From contig VWZP01010956.1 of assembly GCA_013396995.1 (NCBI GenBank), forward strand, positions 62,001 to 126,000: a stretch of 64,000 nucleotides of DNA, in the 5' to 3' direction. Under the pieces are notes generated by a model. The model did not search any database and had not been told where the DNA came from. It saw nothing but the letters and a program-made list of their open reading frames with translations. The stretch comes from Dicaeum eximium. Taxonomy: Eukaryota > Chordata > Aves > Passeriformes > Dicaeidae. Below are positions 11,856 through 24,082 of this stretch, one piece after another. Position numbers and translations under genes: made by a program. Position 1 is the first letter of the stretch; each line of letters begins with the position of its first letter.

Positions 11856-13210
11856 TTACTGATGAATTTAAATTTGTAGCTGGAAGGACTCAACAGCTCA
11901 ATGCCGTCGCAATAAGTGGAACAGATTTTTTTGTTGTTTTTTTGGCCAGGTTTTTAAAGTGAATAGAGAAAATGGGCTGCAAGATTTTGTTGGCTATTAA
12001 TAAGCTTTGTTCTAGCTAAAATCTACTACTTCTCCCTTTAAATATTTGATTTGAAGAATCTGGCATTTATCTCCCCTTCCCACCCAGAGTCTGCAGCATG
12101 ACCTTTAGTGCTTTTAAGCCAGCCAGTGCTCTGCTGACCTGGTCATTATTCGATGCACAGAAGCTTGCAAGAATTATAGTAAGAGGGAATTATGGCACTC
12201 AAGAAATTATAAGAGTTCACAGTGATTTTAACAGAAACATTGATTTACCTTTTGAATGCAGACAGGCTAAGTTGCAAAATGAAGTTTGGGTGTTAAAAAA
12301 TCCTCAGTGATTTAGCTCAGAGGATCACATAAAAAATATTCTTAATGCATAACAGGTATACCCTCCTCCAGAAGTTTCATGGTTGTAAGAACCTACTAGC
12401 ACCTACTTTGTCACCACTGTTAACACCACAGACTCAGACATCTGTTAATACAGTTTCCATTCCTCTAACAAGTATCGAATTAAAATAATTTGCTTTTACA
12501 CAACCCCTTCTAATTTTGATAGGGGATAAAAATTAAAAATTAAAATCTAAGATTTTTCTAATTAAAAGATCATGCTTGATTAAAAGATCATTTGGTCTAT
12601 TCTTGATTAGAAGTTGGACATATAACCATTTTAACACTTCTGGGTGAATGGAAGTTATTGGATGTTTTGTTTTATGTATTTCTTGCAGTAATTCTGCCTT
12701 TGGACAAACGTGGAGGTGTACCAGACTCATTAAATATGAAAATCTAATAAATATGCACCTGCACTGCTACATACAAGGTTTCAGCCAAATTAGTTCCTAT
12801 GCCTGGCCATTAATTAAAGAGCAGAATTTCTACATTTGGGACAAAAATATCTGTGCCAGATCATCCGTTCACTTTTCTTCAATGCATGATTTGTATTTTC
12901 TAATAGATTCTAGTAAATAATGTGAGAAATTGATTCAACTCAGAAAAAACAACTGTACATCAAGGAAATCTGCCATGTTGGACTAGGTCCTTGGCCACAC
13001 TGGAATAGCTAATAAAAGCTTTAACAATAGTACACAGTGTAAGAATTTGAGTGGTGCTTGCTTTAAAGACAGGAAAATATAGGACAGAGTTGGTTTTTAA
13101 GCGAGAGAAGAGAAAGTATTGTAAAAACTAAATGCTGTTTTAGTGGCTCATTTTCAAGCAACAATCTTCCAGTTTCTAAAAGTGGAATTGACAAAGGAAT
13201 TGATGTTTAT
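11856..13210. other. Unique AT-rich DNA with a short direct repeat
   Basis: No gene is supported. At 12561-12573 and 12579-12591 the 13-mer ATTAAAAGATCAT occurs twice with an 18-bp period. Overlapping open frames on opposite strands (12533-12730 minus, 12648-12920 plus) have no recognisable domain. Confidence 0.5.
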
Positions 13211-13507
13211 CACAGAATCATAGAATCGTAGAATATCCTGAGGTGGAAGATACCCAAAAGGATCACAAAGTCCAACCCTTGGCCCAGCACAACACCATCC
13301 TCAAGAGTCACACCATGTGCCCGAGTGCATTGTCCAAACTCTTCTGGAGTTCTGTCAAGCTTCATGCTGCAATCACTTCCCTGGAAATCCTCTTTCAGTG
13401 CTCGACCACCCCCTGGGTGAATAATCTTTTCCTGATATTCAAACTAAATATCCCCTGACTCAGCTTCCATTCCTTTGGGTCCTACTGCTGTTCACCAGAG
13501 AGAAGAA
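13211..13507 (-). mobile_element. CR1 LINE fragment, minus strand
   Basis: Read on the plus strand it opens with CACAGAATCATAGAATCG, the reverse complement of the CR1 3' end. It continues through CR1 landmarks such as AAGTCCAACCCTTGGCC, ACCACCCCCTGGGTGAATAA and CCCCTGACTCAGCTTCC, to about 13507. The copy is truncated at its own 5' end (right side) and holds only the 3' portion. The 71-codon plus-strand frame at 13243-13458 is antisense to it and is not a gene. Confidence 0.92.
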
Positions 13508-14641
13508 TGAAATTCCACCAAGCTTTCTGAGTTCTTCATGCTCTGTTTGGAGCATGCAGTAACGGAGGATGAAAGGTGAGCAGACGCTTTTATTACACTG
13601 ATTGTGCCTTCTGAGGAACAAAATACATAAGTATCAATGGGAGAGCTGGTAATTCATTACTTATTTTCTTCAATATTACATCCTGCATACTCACAGTTAG
13701 ACTCTGGTACAATTCCTGTATACCACTCCATCAAGTTATGAAAAAAAAAATTAAAATATTATTTCAATTTAATTCTCAGGACACATATTTTTTCTTAAGT
13801 GCAAATTCTTGGTTTTTGCATTATGAAATGTTCTCCTCTGCTTCAGTTCAAGCTTGGGGTTATTCTACTACTCAGAAACAGTTGCAATATTCCATATAGC
13901 AACTGTTCTCAAACATAGATTTATCCGAGCTCTTAGTAGAAGAATTCCAGAATCTAGGATATATTTAGTTTGTGTTAAATTATGTGAAGCAGTAGGGACT
14001 TTATAACAAGAAAATTTAGCTGTTCAGGATGAAGGAATTCTTCTGCCTACTCATTATTCCTTAAATTGACTGTTTTGTTTTCTAATTGAATGAGTCTTTG
14101 TAATTACTAGGAACTCATAGATGATAAGCCTTCTTGTCTTACAGTGAAGTCAGTCACTTGATCCTGAAACCCTGTCTGTAACAGCAGACCATGTCTAAGT
14201 TAAAGAAATCTCTGCATTGGTTTCAGTGGATTCTCTATCACTGCAGAGGGAAGTAAACAGTTTTATCACACCTACTGCTCTAAGATAAATTATTAAAAAA
14301 TAGTCACGTGATATATTGAATATTCTTTAATATTCTCTTGAATATATTCTGGTCACAACCTACCACAATATAGAATACCAACTTTATTTTATATGAAAAG
14401 AAGAATGTCACAGCGTAATTTTAGCCAGGTGTCACAATGGACACAGAAAGGAACACACAGAAAAGAAACAGGAAATTAAAATTAAGGAGGTAAAACTTTT
14501 CACTTGTTACAATGCATTTTTAATTATTATTTTAAAAGAGAGTATAAAATAAAATCCTTCCAGGTTTATGCAACAGTAGGACATTGAAAATTGCCCTTGG
14601 CTTCATTAAGTCCAGCCTAGAGATGTGAGGATGCACATGGG
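13508..14641. other. Unique noncoding DNA
   Basis: No gene, RNA or transposon signature seen. Confidence 0.45.
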
Positions 14642-14655
14642 CACACACACACACA
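14642..14655. repeat. Short (CA)7 microsatellite
   Basis: Seven uninterrupted CA units are followed by a decayed CACACAG remnant at about 14661-14668. Confidence 0.85.
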
Positions 14656-17373
14656 AATATACACACAGTACATTACTTGTTTAAATGAAATTTCCCTGGA
14701 GGCTTCTTTGTGTAAGAGAAATCTTTTGCCTTAGTACATTACCAGTCTGTCATTTCCAGTCATAATGAACTATTTTACTTTGTATCCTATTCTTGAAGCT
14801 TTTTATGAGAATCTTTGCTCTTCCATATGGATAAGTATTTTATGATTTTCATTCTTCATTGATTTAAAGGTCATTATCAATTCTAGTTGTTTTGCCCACA
14901 GCTCTTTTTTGTTTTCATGCAACATTCCAGTCCTTCACTGACCTTTGAAATACTTATGAAAGTTACGGTAATTTTTTTATCTGAATTTGTAGGCTTTGAA
15001 GCATAACTGTCTTCCATCATACACTCATAACTTAGCCTGTAGGAACTGTGAATCATATTCCTGTTTAAAATAACTTTAATACTTTAAGCAATTATTAAAA
15101 AAAAGTGAACTAACTTAAACTTAGTTTTAGGCATTAACCTTTCCATTCGTTCAGCCCCTTTGACTGGTTAAATGGTGCCTTGATTTTTTGTTGCCTATCA
15201 GTAGAAAAGTATCCCATTAATATGCAATAACTTGAAGAAAAGAAAGGATGTCCTGTGCTGGTGGGCAGAAACAATACAGATTGCTGTCTCTGAATACAAA
15301 TTATTGAGCAGTGTCTATGTTATGCCATCCATTAACTTCAATGAGAACATTTTGTAATGCCAAATACATAACAATATCTACTTCAGCATTCTCAGTGCGT
15401 GACTTTGGTTCATATTGGGGTTTTATTTTTTCTTTTAATTTTTTAAAAATATGTCTTTATGAGGGTGAATATTGCTGTGTCTGGGAATTGCTAATCACAG
15501 ATTCTAGATGTGTTAAAATGGTGTTAATTTCAAATTCCATTGGCAGATCAACATTTAGCTGCTGTGAGATAGGAGCAAGAGTGCAATCCAGAGCAATGTA
15601 CAACCACCTTTTGTTTATGTATCAGAAGGAAAGTCAAAGCCAGCAGCTAGTAAGCTAATTGTCTGAATATGTCAGACATTTATAAAAATCCCCAAGACAC
15701 AAGACTTGCAAGAAACACAGCTTACTTTTCCTCTTTCACCTCCTTAATCGGAGTTCACAAGACTCGGATATGTCATAGAACAGATTCAGTCCTTTTTTTA
15801 ATTGCTAAAAATATGAAGTATATTGGTTTGAATGGGGGAGCTTACTTTACTGAGATTTTTAATCATGAAATGTACAGTGATTTGGGGTTCTCTTTCATCT
15901 CCTCCCTCTCTCTAATGTTGAATACAAAGCTCTTTTGGGAAATCCAGCTGATCTACAGAAGATTATTTCAAGTAACAACAAAAATACCATATGTCACTTG
16001 CTGCTGTGCTGACAAAAGCAAATTCTAGTCAGAGAAGCAGGAGCTTAAACAAAGGAAAGGCCAGCTACATGATCAAAGGGTTAGTGCAGTGAAATTAATT
16101 TTAGTCCCTTCTAATACAGCGCAATATAGTACAAATCCAGTTTGCACATCCAGAAAATGGATATATACCTCCTGCTACCACAATCCTGGAAAAAAATGAT
16201 GTTTTTTGTATAGTAATTGCATCTATTTTTGTGGAATTATAGAGAAAAAGCAGTAGAAAAAAAAATACATTGCCTTCTTCGGTTGAGAAGAATTTCCAGC
16301 TCGGCAAATATTACATGATCCCCATTAATATAATCCCCTTTTACTATCACCTCTTCAAGTAGACCTTTTGAGCAGCTATCACAGGGGAACTGGGAAACTG
16401 GCAAACAGAAGAGGAATCAGGTCACAGTCATGCTTTTAAAACAGTGCTGACAATGTTTTTGACCTTCGTGTATTGGCAGGTAGTTTATTTTCACCACCAC
16501 TCAGTTGTTGTCAACAATTGTCAGTAATATCTCTGTTCATTGTGCATTTTTAGGACATAGGTAAGTGTATTTCAATGGGTTACCAACTGAAGAAAAAGGA
16601 TGCTCATAATCCTATTTATAAGTAATGTTGTGGAAAAAATGGTCTTTGAATATTCTTATGACTTATAAAATCACAAATCGTAGTTAGCCACCAGGTTAAA
16701 GAGAAATCAAAATCTTTATAAGGACATCAGATGCAAACAGATCAATTAGTCTTTATAATGAATATAATAATAGTATTATAATTCAAGGCATTATAAGAAT
16801 AAAATACCTTTTATCCTGTCATTTTTCAGTTTGTCAGCAATGACTTTTCTTGTGAAACCATCCATATTTTTTATTTTTTCAGATTTACCTAGAAAAACCA
16901 AAATCCTGAAATAACTTATTTTCCAGCATTACTAATAGTGGTCACATGAAAGAAACAATTGATTAAAAGCATAGAATGTAATTCTAATTTAAAATATTCA
17001 CAGCAATGGAGAAATTATATTTTCCCCAATGTTTTGTAAACTATATTTCTTATTTTAATTTTGCCAAAAAATATGAGTGTTTCTTTTGTTGTTTTTGGGT
17101 TTTTTTTAATGGGCACAGGAAGGTATATTTAAAACAGAAAAAGATTCCTTACTTCTACCTAATTTGTATGAATCACCAAGAAATGAGGAGGAGTAAAGTC
17201 TCTTCTTTTGTGTTTCATCACTGGCAAGTATGAGACTGAGAGCACAAAAAAGTTTCTAACTTTGATAGCTAAACTCTGAGCATTGGGACAAAAGAGGAGT
17301 GGGGGTTTAAGAACTATCTCACCCTAACTTTTGCTTCAGTCTGTGCTGTTTGCCCCCCATGGGCAGCTGAAGG
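14656..17373. other. Unique noncoding DNA with the longest open frames of the window
   Basis: Two plus-strand frames lie nearly end to end: 15311-15658 (115 codons) and 15669-16028 (119 codons, a different frame). Neither shows a signal peptide, repeated motif or domain I recognise, and they share no common frame. They are more likely chance runs than exons. The rest of the span shows nothing. Confidence 0.45.
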
Positions 17374-17893
17374 TGTGCTGCTCTTGGCTAGGGTGGATTT
17401 AATTTGCTTCATAAGCAGCATTTTGGTGCTGTGTTTCAAACTTGTGACCAAACCACTGTTTTAATTACTGCTGAGGAGTGCTTGAATAATATTTTGAAGT
17501 GAAGAAGAGGTTGGGACACAATCAGAGGAGCTGACTCCTAATTGTGTGGAATGACCAAAGGGACATTCCTTGCCCTATGGTGTCCTGTTCAGCAATAAAA
17601 GGGAGGGAGAGTTTTTCTAGAAAAGTCACCGCTCACAAGTTTTGTGGATATAATGTGTTAACATTATTATTATTATCCATTATTAACATTGGTCTGCTAG
17701 TGAGATGTGGTGAGTGATCACTCTGGGGTTTTGTTTTCTTTTGTTTTGTTGGATTTTTGTTTAATAACTTGCCTTTGTCTCTGCCCATGAGTTTTTCTTG
17801 CTCTTGCCCTTTTGACTCACTCCCCCATGCTGCTGAATGAGAGTACATGTGTGTGTGTGGGAGCTTTCCCACTGGCTGGAGTCAGTCCACCAC
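17374..17893 (+). mobile_element. Diverged ERVL-type solo LTR
   Basis: The segment follows a familiar avian ERVL LTR layout. It starts TGTGCTGCTCTTGGCTAGGG and passes TTGGTGCTGTGTTTCAAAC, then the hallmark ACCAAAGGGACATTCC and CAGCAATAAAAGGGAG (TATA-like box at 17594-17600). A U5-like part follows, with GCCCATGAGTTTTTCTTGC, ACTCACTCCCCCATGCTG and a terminal GGCTGGAGTCAGTCCACCA. No internal retroviral region or partner LTR is seen in the window, so it is probably a solo LTR left by recombination. No target-site duplication is evident, and both boundaries are uncertain by some bases. The minus-strand frame at 17633-17872 is antisense to it. Confidence 0.82.
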
Positions 17894-20574
17894 TGTATAA
17901 AAAAAAAATTGATCCTCTTCTGAGAAGCTCCAAAAATGTCTTAAGTCTATGCAGTAACATCAGCACGGTCTTCATCATATCTCTTTAGACTTTTATAGAC
18001 AAGGCAATGATAAGAGCTTTTTTTTCAGATGTCAAAATAGCCTTTATTTTTGCATTGAAAGAATATGGTCACCCAAACCATCATTTTTACTCACCACTGC
18101 CTGGAGAAAAGAGACAATCACAGAAAATGTGTAATTAATAAGCCCTAGGAAAGTCATATAGATTTTGCTAGATCAGCCACATCAACATGAAAGCAACTAA
18201 TAGCACAGTAATTTTCACCCTGAGCAAAGAAAGTTTTGATACAGTATACATATTAGATGGAAGTTAAAGGTAAATGCTAACTTGAAGTTAAGTGGGTAAA
18301 CAATAGATTTAGCACCCTTTAAGAAATCCTTACAGGGATCTCTGTATAATGACAGAATCTCAGTATAAATTACAGAAAACCTCCAGAAAAACTAAAATTG
18401 GAGTATCAAGTATAAACTAGATAGTTTTAAAATGCTTCTGAAATGCCTTGAGACACTTTCTTTTTGACACCCAAACCCCTTCCTAAGTGCTGCTCATTGC
18501 ATTTAAATTCAAGGGTTTCCATTTCGCCAAAAATATCAAAGCAATAAAGGCTTTCTGCCTGGATTCCTACGTGTCTTTTTCCGTGTAACGTTAGAAACAA
18601 GGAAGGAAAGTTGGGAACACATAGTCTCATTGCATTCAATGAACAAAGTGTTTCACCTTAGAGGAGCAGGGGAAGCCAAGGAGCACAGTGTCACTCTGGA
18701 GGTTACACTCCACATGTATCCCCTCCAGTGAGACCATGCCCTACCTCTTCCACCAGAGCTTCCAGAAGAACTGTGAGTCAAAGCACAGCTTGAAAACATA
18801 TAGGTGGTCAACACTAACATTTCCACAGCCTCAGAAAGCTTCTGCTGCATACCTAATTACATAAACACTTAGTATGTATTAACAAGTGATAAAATATTTT
18901 ACCTACTTTTGACAGGTTCTATTTTAAAGAAAAATTGTGAAGATAAATACTAAATGTAAGTATTATTTACCATATCAACTAGAGAGCATTGTAGTTATAT
19001 ACATTGCTACAGGACCAGGAAAAATAGGTTTTCATTGTGATTTGCATAAGTGTGTAGTCACTGCCACAAGAAAACCTTAAAAAGGACACATAAAGTATTC
19101 ATATTTTTACTTAAAATAACATTAAAAATGAATGCATTCTTATTACATTGGTTCATTAATATTTTCAATTTATTCATACTGTATTCTCGGTCTTATTTTT
19201 AGCTCACATTTTATTATTTAATAATACCATACCAAGCCTGAAGTTTCTTTTTTACCAATCTAAAACTCAATGCAGTCGATGAGCAGATGGGTTTGAAAAT
19301 ACCTTTAATCAAACATGCCTCTCATGTTCTGCATGCAGAGTGATACATTAAAATCTATAAATTCTTAACATACAGCAATTTAATGTCTAACTGGGTTTTT
19401 AGGTACTTCAACAAAGTTTAACAAATTTTGCTTTTTGTCAGATCTTCCTCAGCATACTATAGATATACAGTTTGTTTAAATCAGCTGGTGAATGATGTGG
19501 TTTATTCCCTGAAGTCATGACATTTTATGCTGGTTAGGTAAAACAATCTAAAAGTGAAAAGTATCTGTAAGCAGCTCTGGCATTTAGCTGACCTGAAATA
19601 CATGAAGTAAGCAAACAGGATAACTATGAGATTCGAGTACGGCCCTAAGGTTTCTTTGAAAAGGGAAATAGTCCCATATTCCCCAGCAGAGGAGCAAAAG
19701 TGCAATCTTATTTGGGAAAATCCTGTAGAGATTTCTTCATTATTCTTCCTTAGATTTTAGTCTTAGAAAAGTTTTCTCAAATTCTTTTGCAAACTAAGAG
19801 CTCAACACAGAGGCAGAGTTATACAGTCAGTTCACTTATAGAACGTTAGACACCTGACTTAAGCCAAAATTCATTACATTTTGACAATACTCAACTTAAA
19901 ATCTCTAAAAGAAAAATAAAAGGAAAATATAAATAAAAATATTTTCAAATTATTGTCCACAGTTATATCAAACAAGTTTCTATTTAATTGCCTGCTAATT
20001 TGGGCTTCTGATGTTCTTTAGAATGGAAAATTACTTCATTCAGAACCAATATGAATAATTCTATTTCATGTAATTGGTTAAGCTTGTACTAACTTGTGCT
20101 GAAACCTTTGTGCTTAAATCTGCCATCAAACGTCTACCCAAGGTTGTCTAAAAAAGGTTAATTTCTACAGAGGTTCACCACCTTGTTCTCTGATTTTAAG
20201 ATGAATTTGAACGCCATTCAGGAGCATTCAGTGCTTTGCAAATTCAGGATATACAGATTTTTATGTTATAAAAGCAGAGCTGTCTAAGGTAGCTTAGACT
20301 AAGATATGCTCTCAAAATATAATTTCAAGCAAATATGCCTTTTTAATGTATTTTTTATACAGAAAGTTATGCAAGGGAATTCTGACATATGCTCAGATTT
20401 AAACCAAAGAAGAATGTTTAATGCACATTTAGTGATCCATTATTATCTTGCTCAGCCTCAGAAACACTGGAACATTTCAATCATTGTGGCATCACAAATA
20501 GTCATGGAGAAATTACTTTGGACCCGATAGCTGAATTTGCTGGGCTTGGGTTGCTCACTTGATAGTATATATAT
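17894..20574. other. Unique AT-rich noncoding DNA
   Basis: No recognisable element. Minus-strand open frames at 18427-18639, 18653-18850 and 19502-19705 are 65-70 codons and lack domain signals. Confidence 0.45.
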
Positions 20575-20575
20575 N
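20575..20575. other. Single ambiguous base
   Basis: One N lies inside TATATATATNGTGTGG, at the junction of a TA run and a GT run, probably an unresolved repeat length. Confidence 0.9.
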
Positions 20576-20659
20576 GTGTGGTATCCTATATTTTAAGTAT
20601 ATTTTAAAGGAACATTGACATCAAAGTATATCCACTATTCCATATATTTTAAGATGCGT

Positions 20660-20678
20660 TACTACTACTACTACTACT
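20660..20678. repeat. Short (TAC)6 trinucleotide repeat
   Basis: Six TAC units in an otherwise unique context. Confidence 0.85.
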
Positions 20679-22905
20679 GTTTTGGTATCCAGGATTAATT
20701 ACATTTTCACTACACAATAGCTCTCTTCCAACAGTAAAACCACATCCCCCTTTTGCTAGATATATGCTAGCTCTTATTAGTTGTTATGTTAAGCCAGCAT
20801 TTCTTCCGCCTTTAACTTCCTTTTTTTACGCCTGTAGCACTGATTTTCATAGGTATGGTCTGGATTATCTTTTTTCATTTGATTTATTCTCACTGATTAA
20901 TTTCCAGCTATTTCCATATTTCATGTGTCATTGATGTTTTTGACAGCTGCCTTCAGAGCTTACATTTTTTACACTTCTTCTTATTGATGTGTCTCTCCGA
21001 AATATGGATATGGGCTTTTTTTTCTTCCTTTTTACAAAAAATTCCTACTATTTAATCCTAGGTTTACAGAATATTCAAAATAGAAGTATACTTAAAATTA
21101 TCTTTAAAACTTAGTGTAAACATTAAAAAGTATAAGAATTTTATTTAGGTTGTCCCAAATCTCAGTAACAATTTTAGTTTTTTGAGAATATCCAGCTGAA
21201 TTTATCTGAGAAAAATCTTTTTTAATAGCTTTAAAATATCATAAAGAGGGTTTTTCATATGCCTTTCATGTCGATTCTAGAGTTCTGCGTTTTACATTAT
21301 TTCCTCTTAAATTCATGTATAATTATATACGTAGAGAAAAAAAGAAGATAAAAACATTACCACTTTCAGAAAATCTCTACAAGCAGGGTGACCTTTTAGC
21401 ATTTCAATTGTTTTTCAACTGCCTGCTTGTTTCAGATAAAGTTGCAATAGCCTAACAAGCCCCCACACACCAACTGAAACAAATATTTAGGTTGGCTTTT
21501 GACAAAATCTCCAAACAAGAACAATTTCTTGCTGCTACTGGAAGATACATTTCTACATCTTCCATTTGCATAGATTGCACCAGCTGTGGTGACCAGTTTA
21601 ATAGTAATTGTTTTATTTTGGAATTCTTTAGATGAATTATTTTTTTACTGCAGGGTCAGATAAGCAAAACCATCTGATTGGGAAAGCAAACAAGAGAAAA
21701 AAAGGGAGTTTGAGGTAAGTCTTGAGCCATTGTGTCAGTTTAGGCATCCCAAAGATTCTTTTATTTCCATGATTTCCCTGTTGCCATGAAAGCAACAACA
21801 GTTTTAAACCAAGTGAGGATGCAAAAGTGTATGTTTCCAACCACTGGGTTACAACAAGCAAGGCTTTTCAATCTGCAGCCTCTCCAATTTCCAGGTCACT
21901 CTGTCAAACATAAAGTGGCACTGCCTTTAACCCTGCTGTCACCTGCACTGGGTCTTTGGGAGAAGGCCATCAGGGGAATCATACCTGCTACCTGAGCAGT
22001 GATAGTCATACTGGTTGGGGCATTTAACCAAATTCTTGTGTCTGATAATCATTAAAGACGACCCTGTAAGAAAACATGCTAAAAGTATATTGGTAGAAAA
22101 ATACAACTGTAATAGGTCTGTAGAAAGAGAAGGTAAAAGGTAAATTTTATGTAAGCTAAATCTAAGGTTTTGATTGTGTCTCTCCATTCTGAAATTCTAA
22201 TGTGAGAGAAGAGTCTCTCCAAAACACAGAAGTGGGAGGATATTAAGGCAATTTCAGCAGTATTCTAGAAATGCTCAGTCTTGGAGTACAGGCTGAATGA
22301 AGCAATCAGTGGGAGTTTGGAATGAATATACATCTTTGCAGGAAATCTGAAAGAATGGGAGCCATCACATTCTGGAAATATGATCAGTTGAACAAGACCT
22401 GTGGAACTGTGATTGTACCAGGTTTTTTTGAAGACAACACAGTTTAAGTGTCCTTTGCATCAGATTTTCAATTTCACCTATATGTGGCCTGTGTTCCTGC
22501 ATCAGTACAGCTATTCAAGAAACTGTTAAGTAAACAGAATCAAAACATTCATTATCCAGAAAAACTATATCCCTCAATTTCTGATTCTAAATAACTTTTC
22601 AACTAATTTTTTGTGCCAGTGCAAAAAAAAGGTATTATATGATGCAGTAAAAAGATGATTTTTTAAGTGTATTACCCTCAATCTTTTTTTCAAGAAGACT
22701 TCAGTGGACTGCAGTCTTGGTTTGGTTCTTCCAGCATTATCCAAGTCCTGACAAGTACACTAGCACTAACCCATTTCTTTTTTTTTTTTTAGAATTCGCT
22801 TGCATTTTTAGGGAATTTTCTCATCAATAGGGAAATACTTAATTTGTCTTTAGGTCTCTAAACTTCATGTATGTGTATTCTAAGAAGAGCAACTATCTGT
22901 CATCC
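20679..22905. other. Unique noncoding DNA
   Basis: No transposon or RNA signature seen. Overlapping short frames on both strands between 21637 and 22187 (69-82 codons) share no homology I can name. Confidence 0.45.
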
Positions 22906-22950
22906 GAATAAATATTTAAGGTGAATAAATATTTAAGGTTAATATTTAAG
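22906..22950. repeat. 17-bp tandem repeat, two copies plus a partial third
   Basis: GAATAAATATTTAAGGT occurs at 22906-22922 and 22923-22939, followed by TAATATTTAAG at 22940-22950, a shortened third copy. The two full copies are identical. Confidence 0.88.
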
Positions 22951-23799
22951 CTTGTGAATTCTTAAACTCTGTATCTTAGAATTTTCCCAGCCTCAAATAC
23001 ATTAATTCTCTACCTGCATAGAAGTTTTATCTCCTAAGTTGCCAGCAACTAATGACCGTTCATTATATTTTATTATTTTGTGTACTTAACCAGTATCAGA
23101 CTTCATGTCACACAAAAGTAAACTAACCTGAGAAGTTATGTATCTCTGTTAAGGCATTTGAAGTTCTTAATCCACTCAGATTAAGTCTTTTTTCCTAGTT
23201 TATGTAATACAGGGATGTTACAGCTAGGAAATCTCTTAGATAGAGTACTTGGTTCAGTCTTAGAGTAGCTCTTAAATCTATCCCAACTATTACGATATGC
23301 ACACAAGATAATTATTTATTTTATCATAAGAAAATGGAGATACTCTGTGGCTTCAGTATTTGATGAGACAATACTTTTAATTTTGTCAAGTTAAAATCAT
23401 GTCTCAGTTTAGCTTCTAATACCTGAAATGAATACCTGACAAGGGTCAAAGCACTGAAATGCAACGTACAGGGTCCCAGCCACAAAATATTTTTAAAATT
23501 GATTAATGTTTTGAGTTTAGGAGTTTTTTGTTATTATACTTGGAAGCTTATAATTGAACCTTTACTTAGATAAAACCTGAGAGGAGAACAAATGCTTTTT
23601 AAATTCAATTAAAGTAACAGGGAAGAGAGGATCAGAAAAGAAGTCAGTTGAAAAAGTTCATATCAGAAATTTCTCAGAAATAAGGGGATGAGTGTAAGTC
23701 TGCTCTTTTTTACTCTTGCACCCTGGACAATGGATCTTGTGCCCTGGACCTCTTATAATTTTTTAACTTTAAATTACATTCGAAAGATAGCTCATAGGC
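22951..23799. other. Unique noncoding DNA
   Basis: Nothing recognisable before the CR1 fragment that begins at about 23800. Confidence 0.45.
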
Positions 23800-24082
23800 A
23801 AGCTCAGGAGGTCTCCAGTCCAACCTCCTGCCCACAGCAGGGTCACTTCTGGGGTCAGACCTCCAGTTGCTGAGGACTTTGTCTAGCAGGGTTTTGAAAA
23901 CCTTCAAGGGTGGAGATTGCACAGCATCTCTGGGCAGACTGCTAAGCTATTCTCAGAAATAAAGTTTTCCTTAGATCCAGCCTCAACACCTTTTTTACTC
24001 AATTTATGCACATTCTCTCTCCAACTCACCTAGGTCCCTCTGAATAGTAACCCTACCTTTAAGTGCATTGACATACCCTGTG
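23800..24082 (-). mobile_element. CR1 LINE fragment, minus strand, lacking its 3' tip
   Basis: In plus-strand reading the landmarks GTCCAACCTCCTGCC, CAGGGTTTTGAAAACC, GGTGGAGATTGCACAGC, CTCTGGGCAGACTG, GTTTTCCTTAGATCCAGCC and TTTATGCACATTCTCTCTCC follow in the order of a reversed avian CR1 3' region. The terminal ATTCTATGAT repeat expected at the left edge is not found, so the 3' end has decayed or been deleted. Short frames on both strands at 23688-23922 overlap it and are not genes. Confidence 0.85.
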
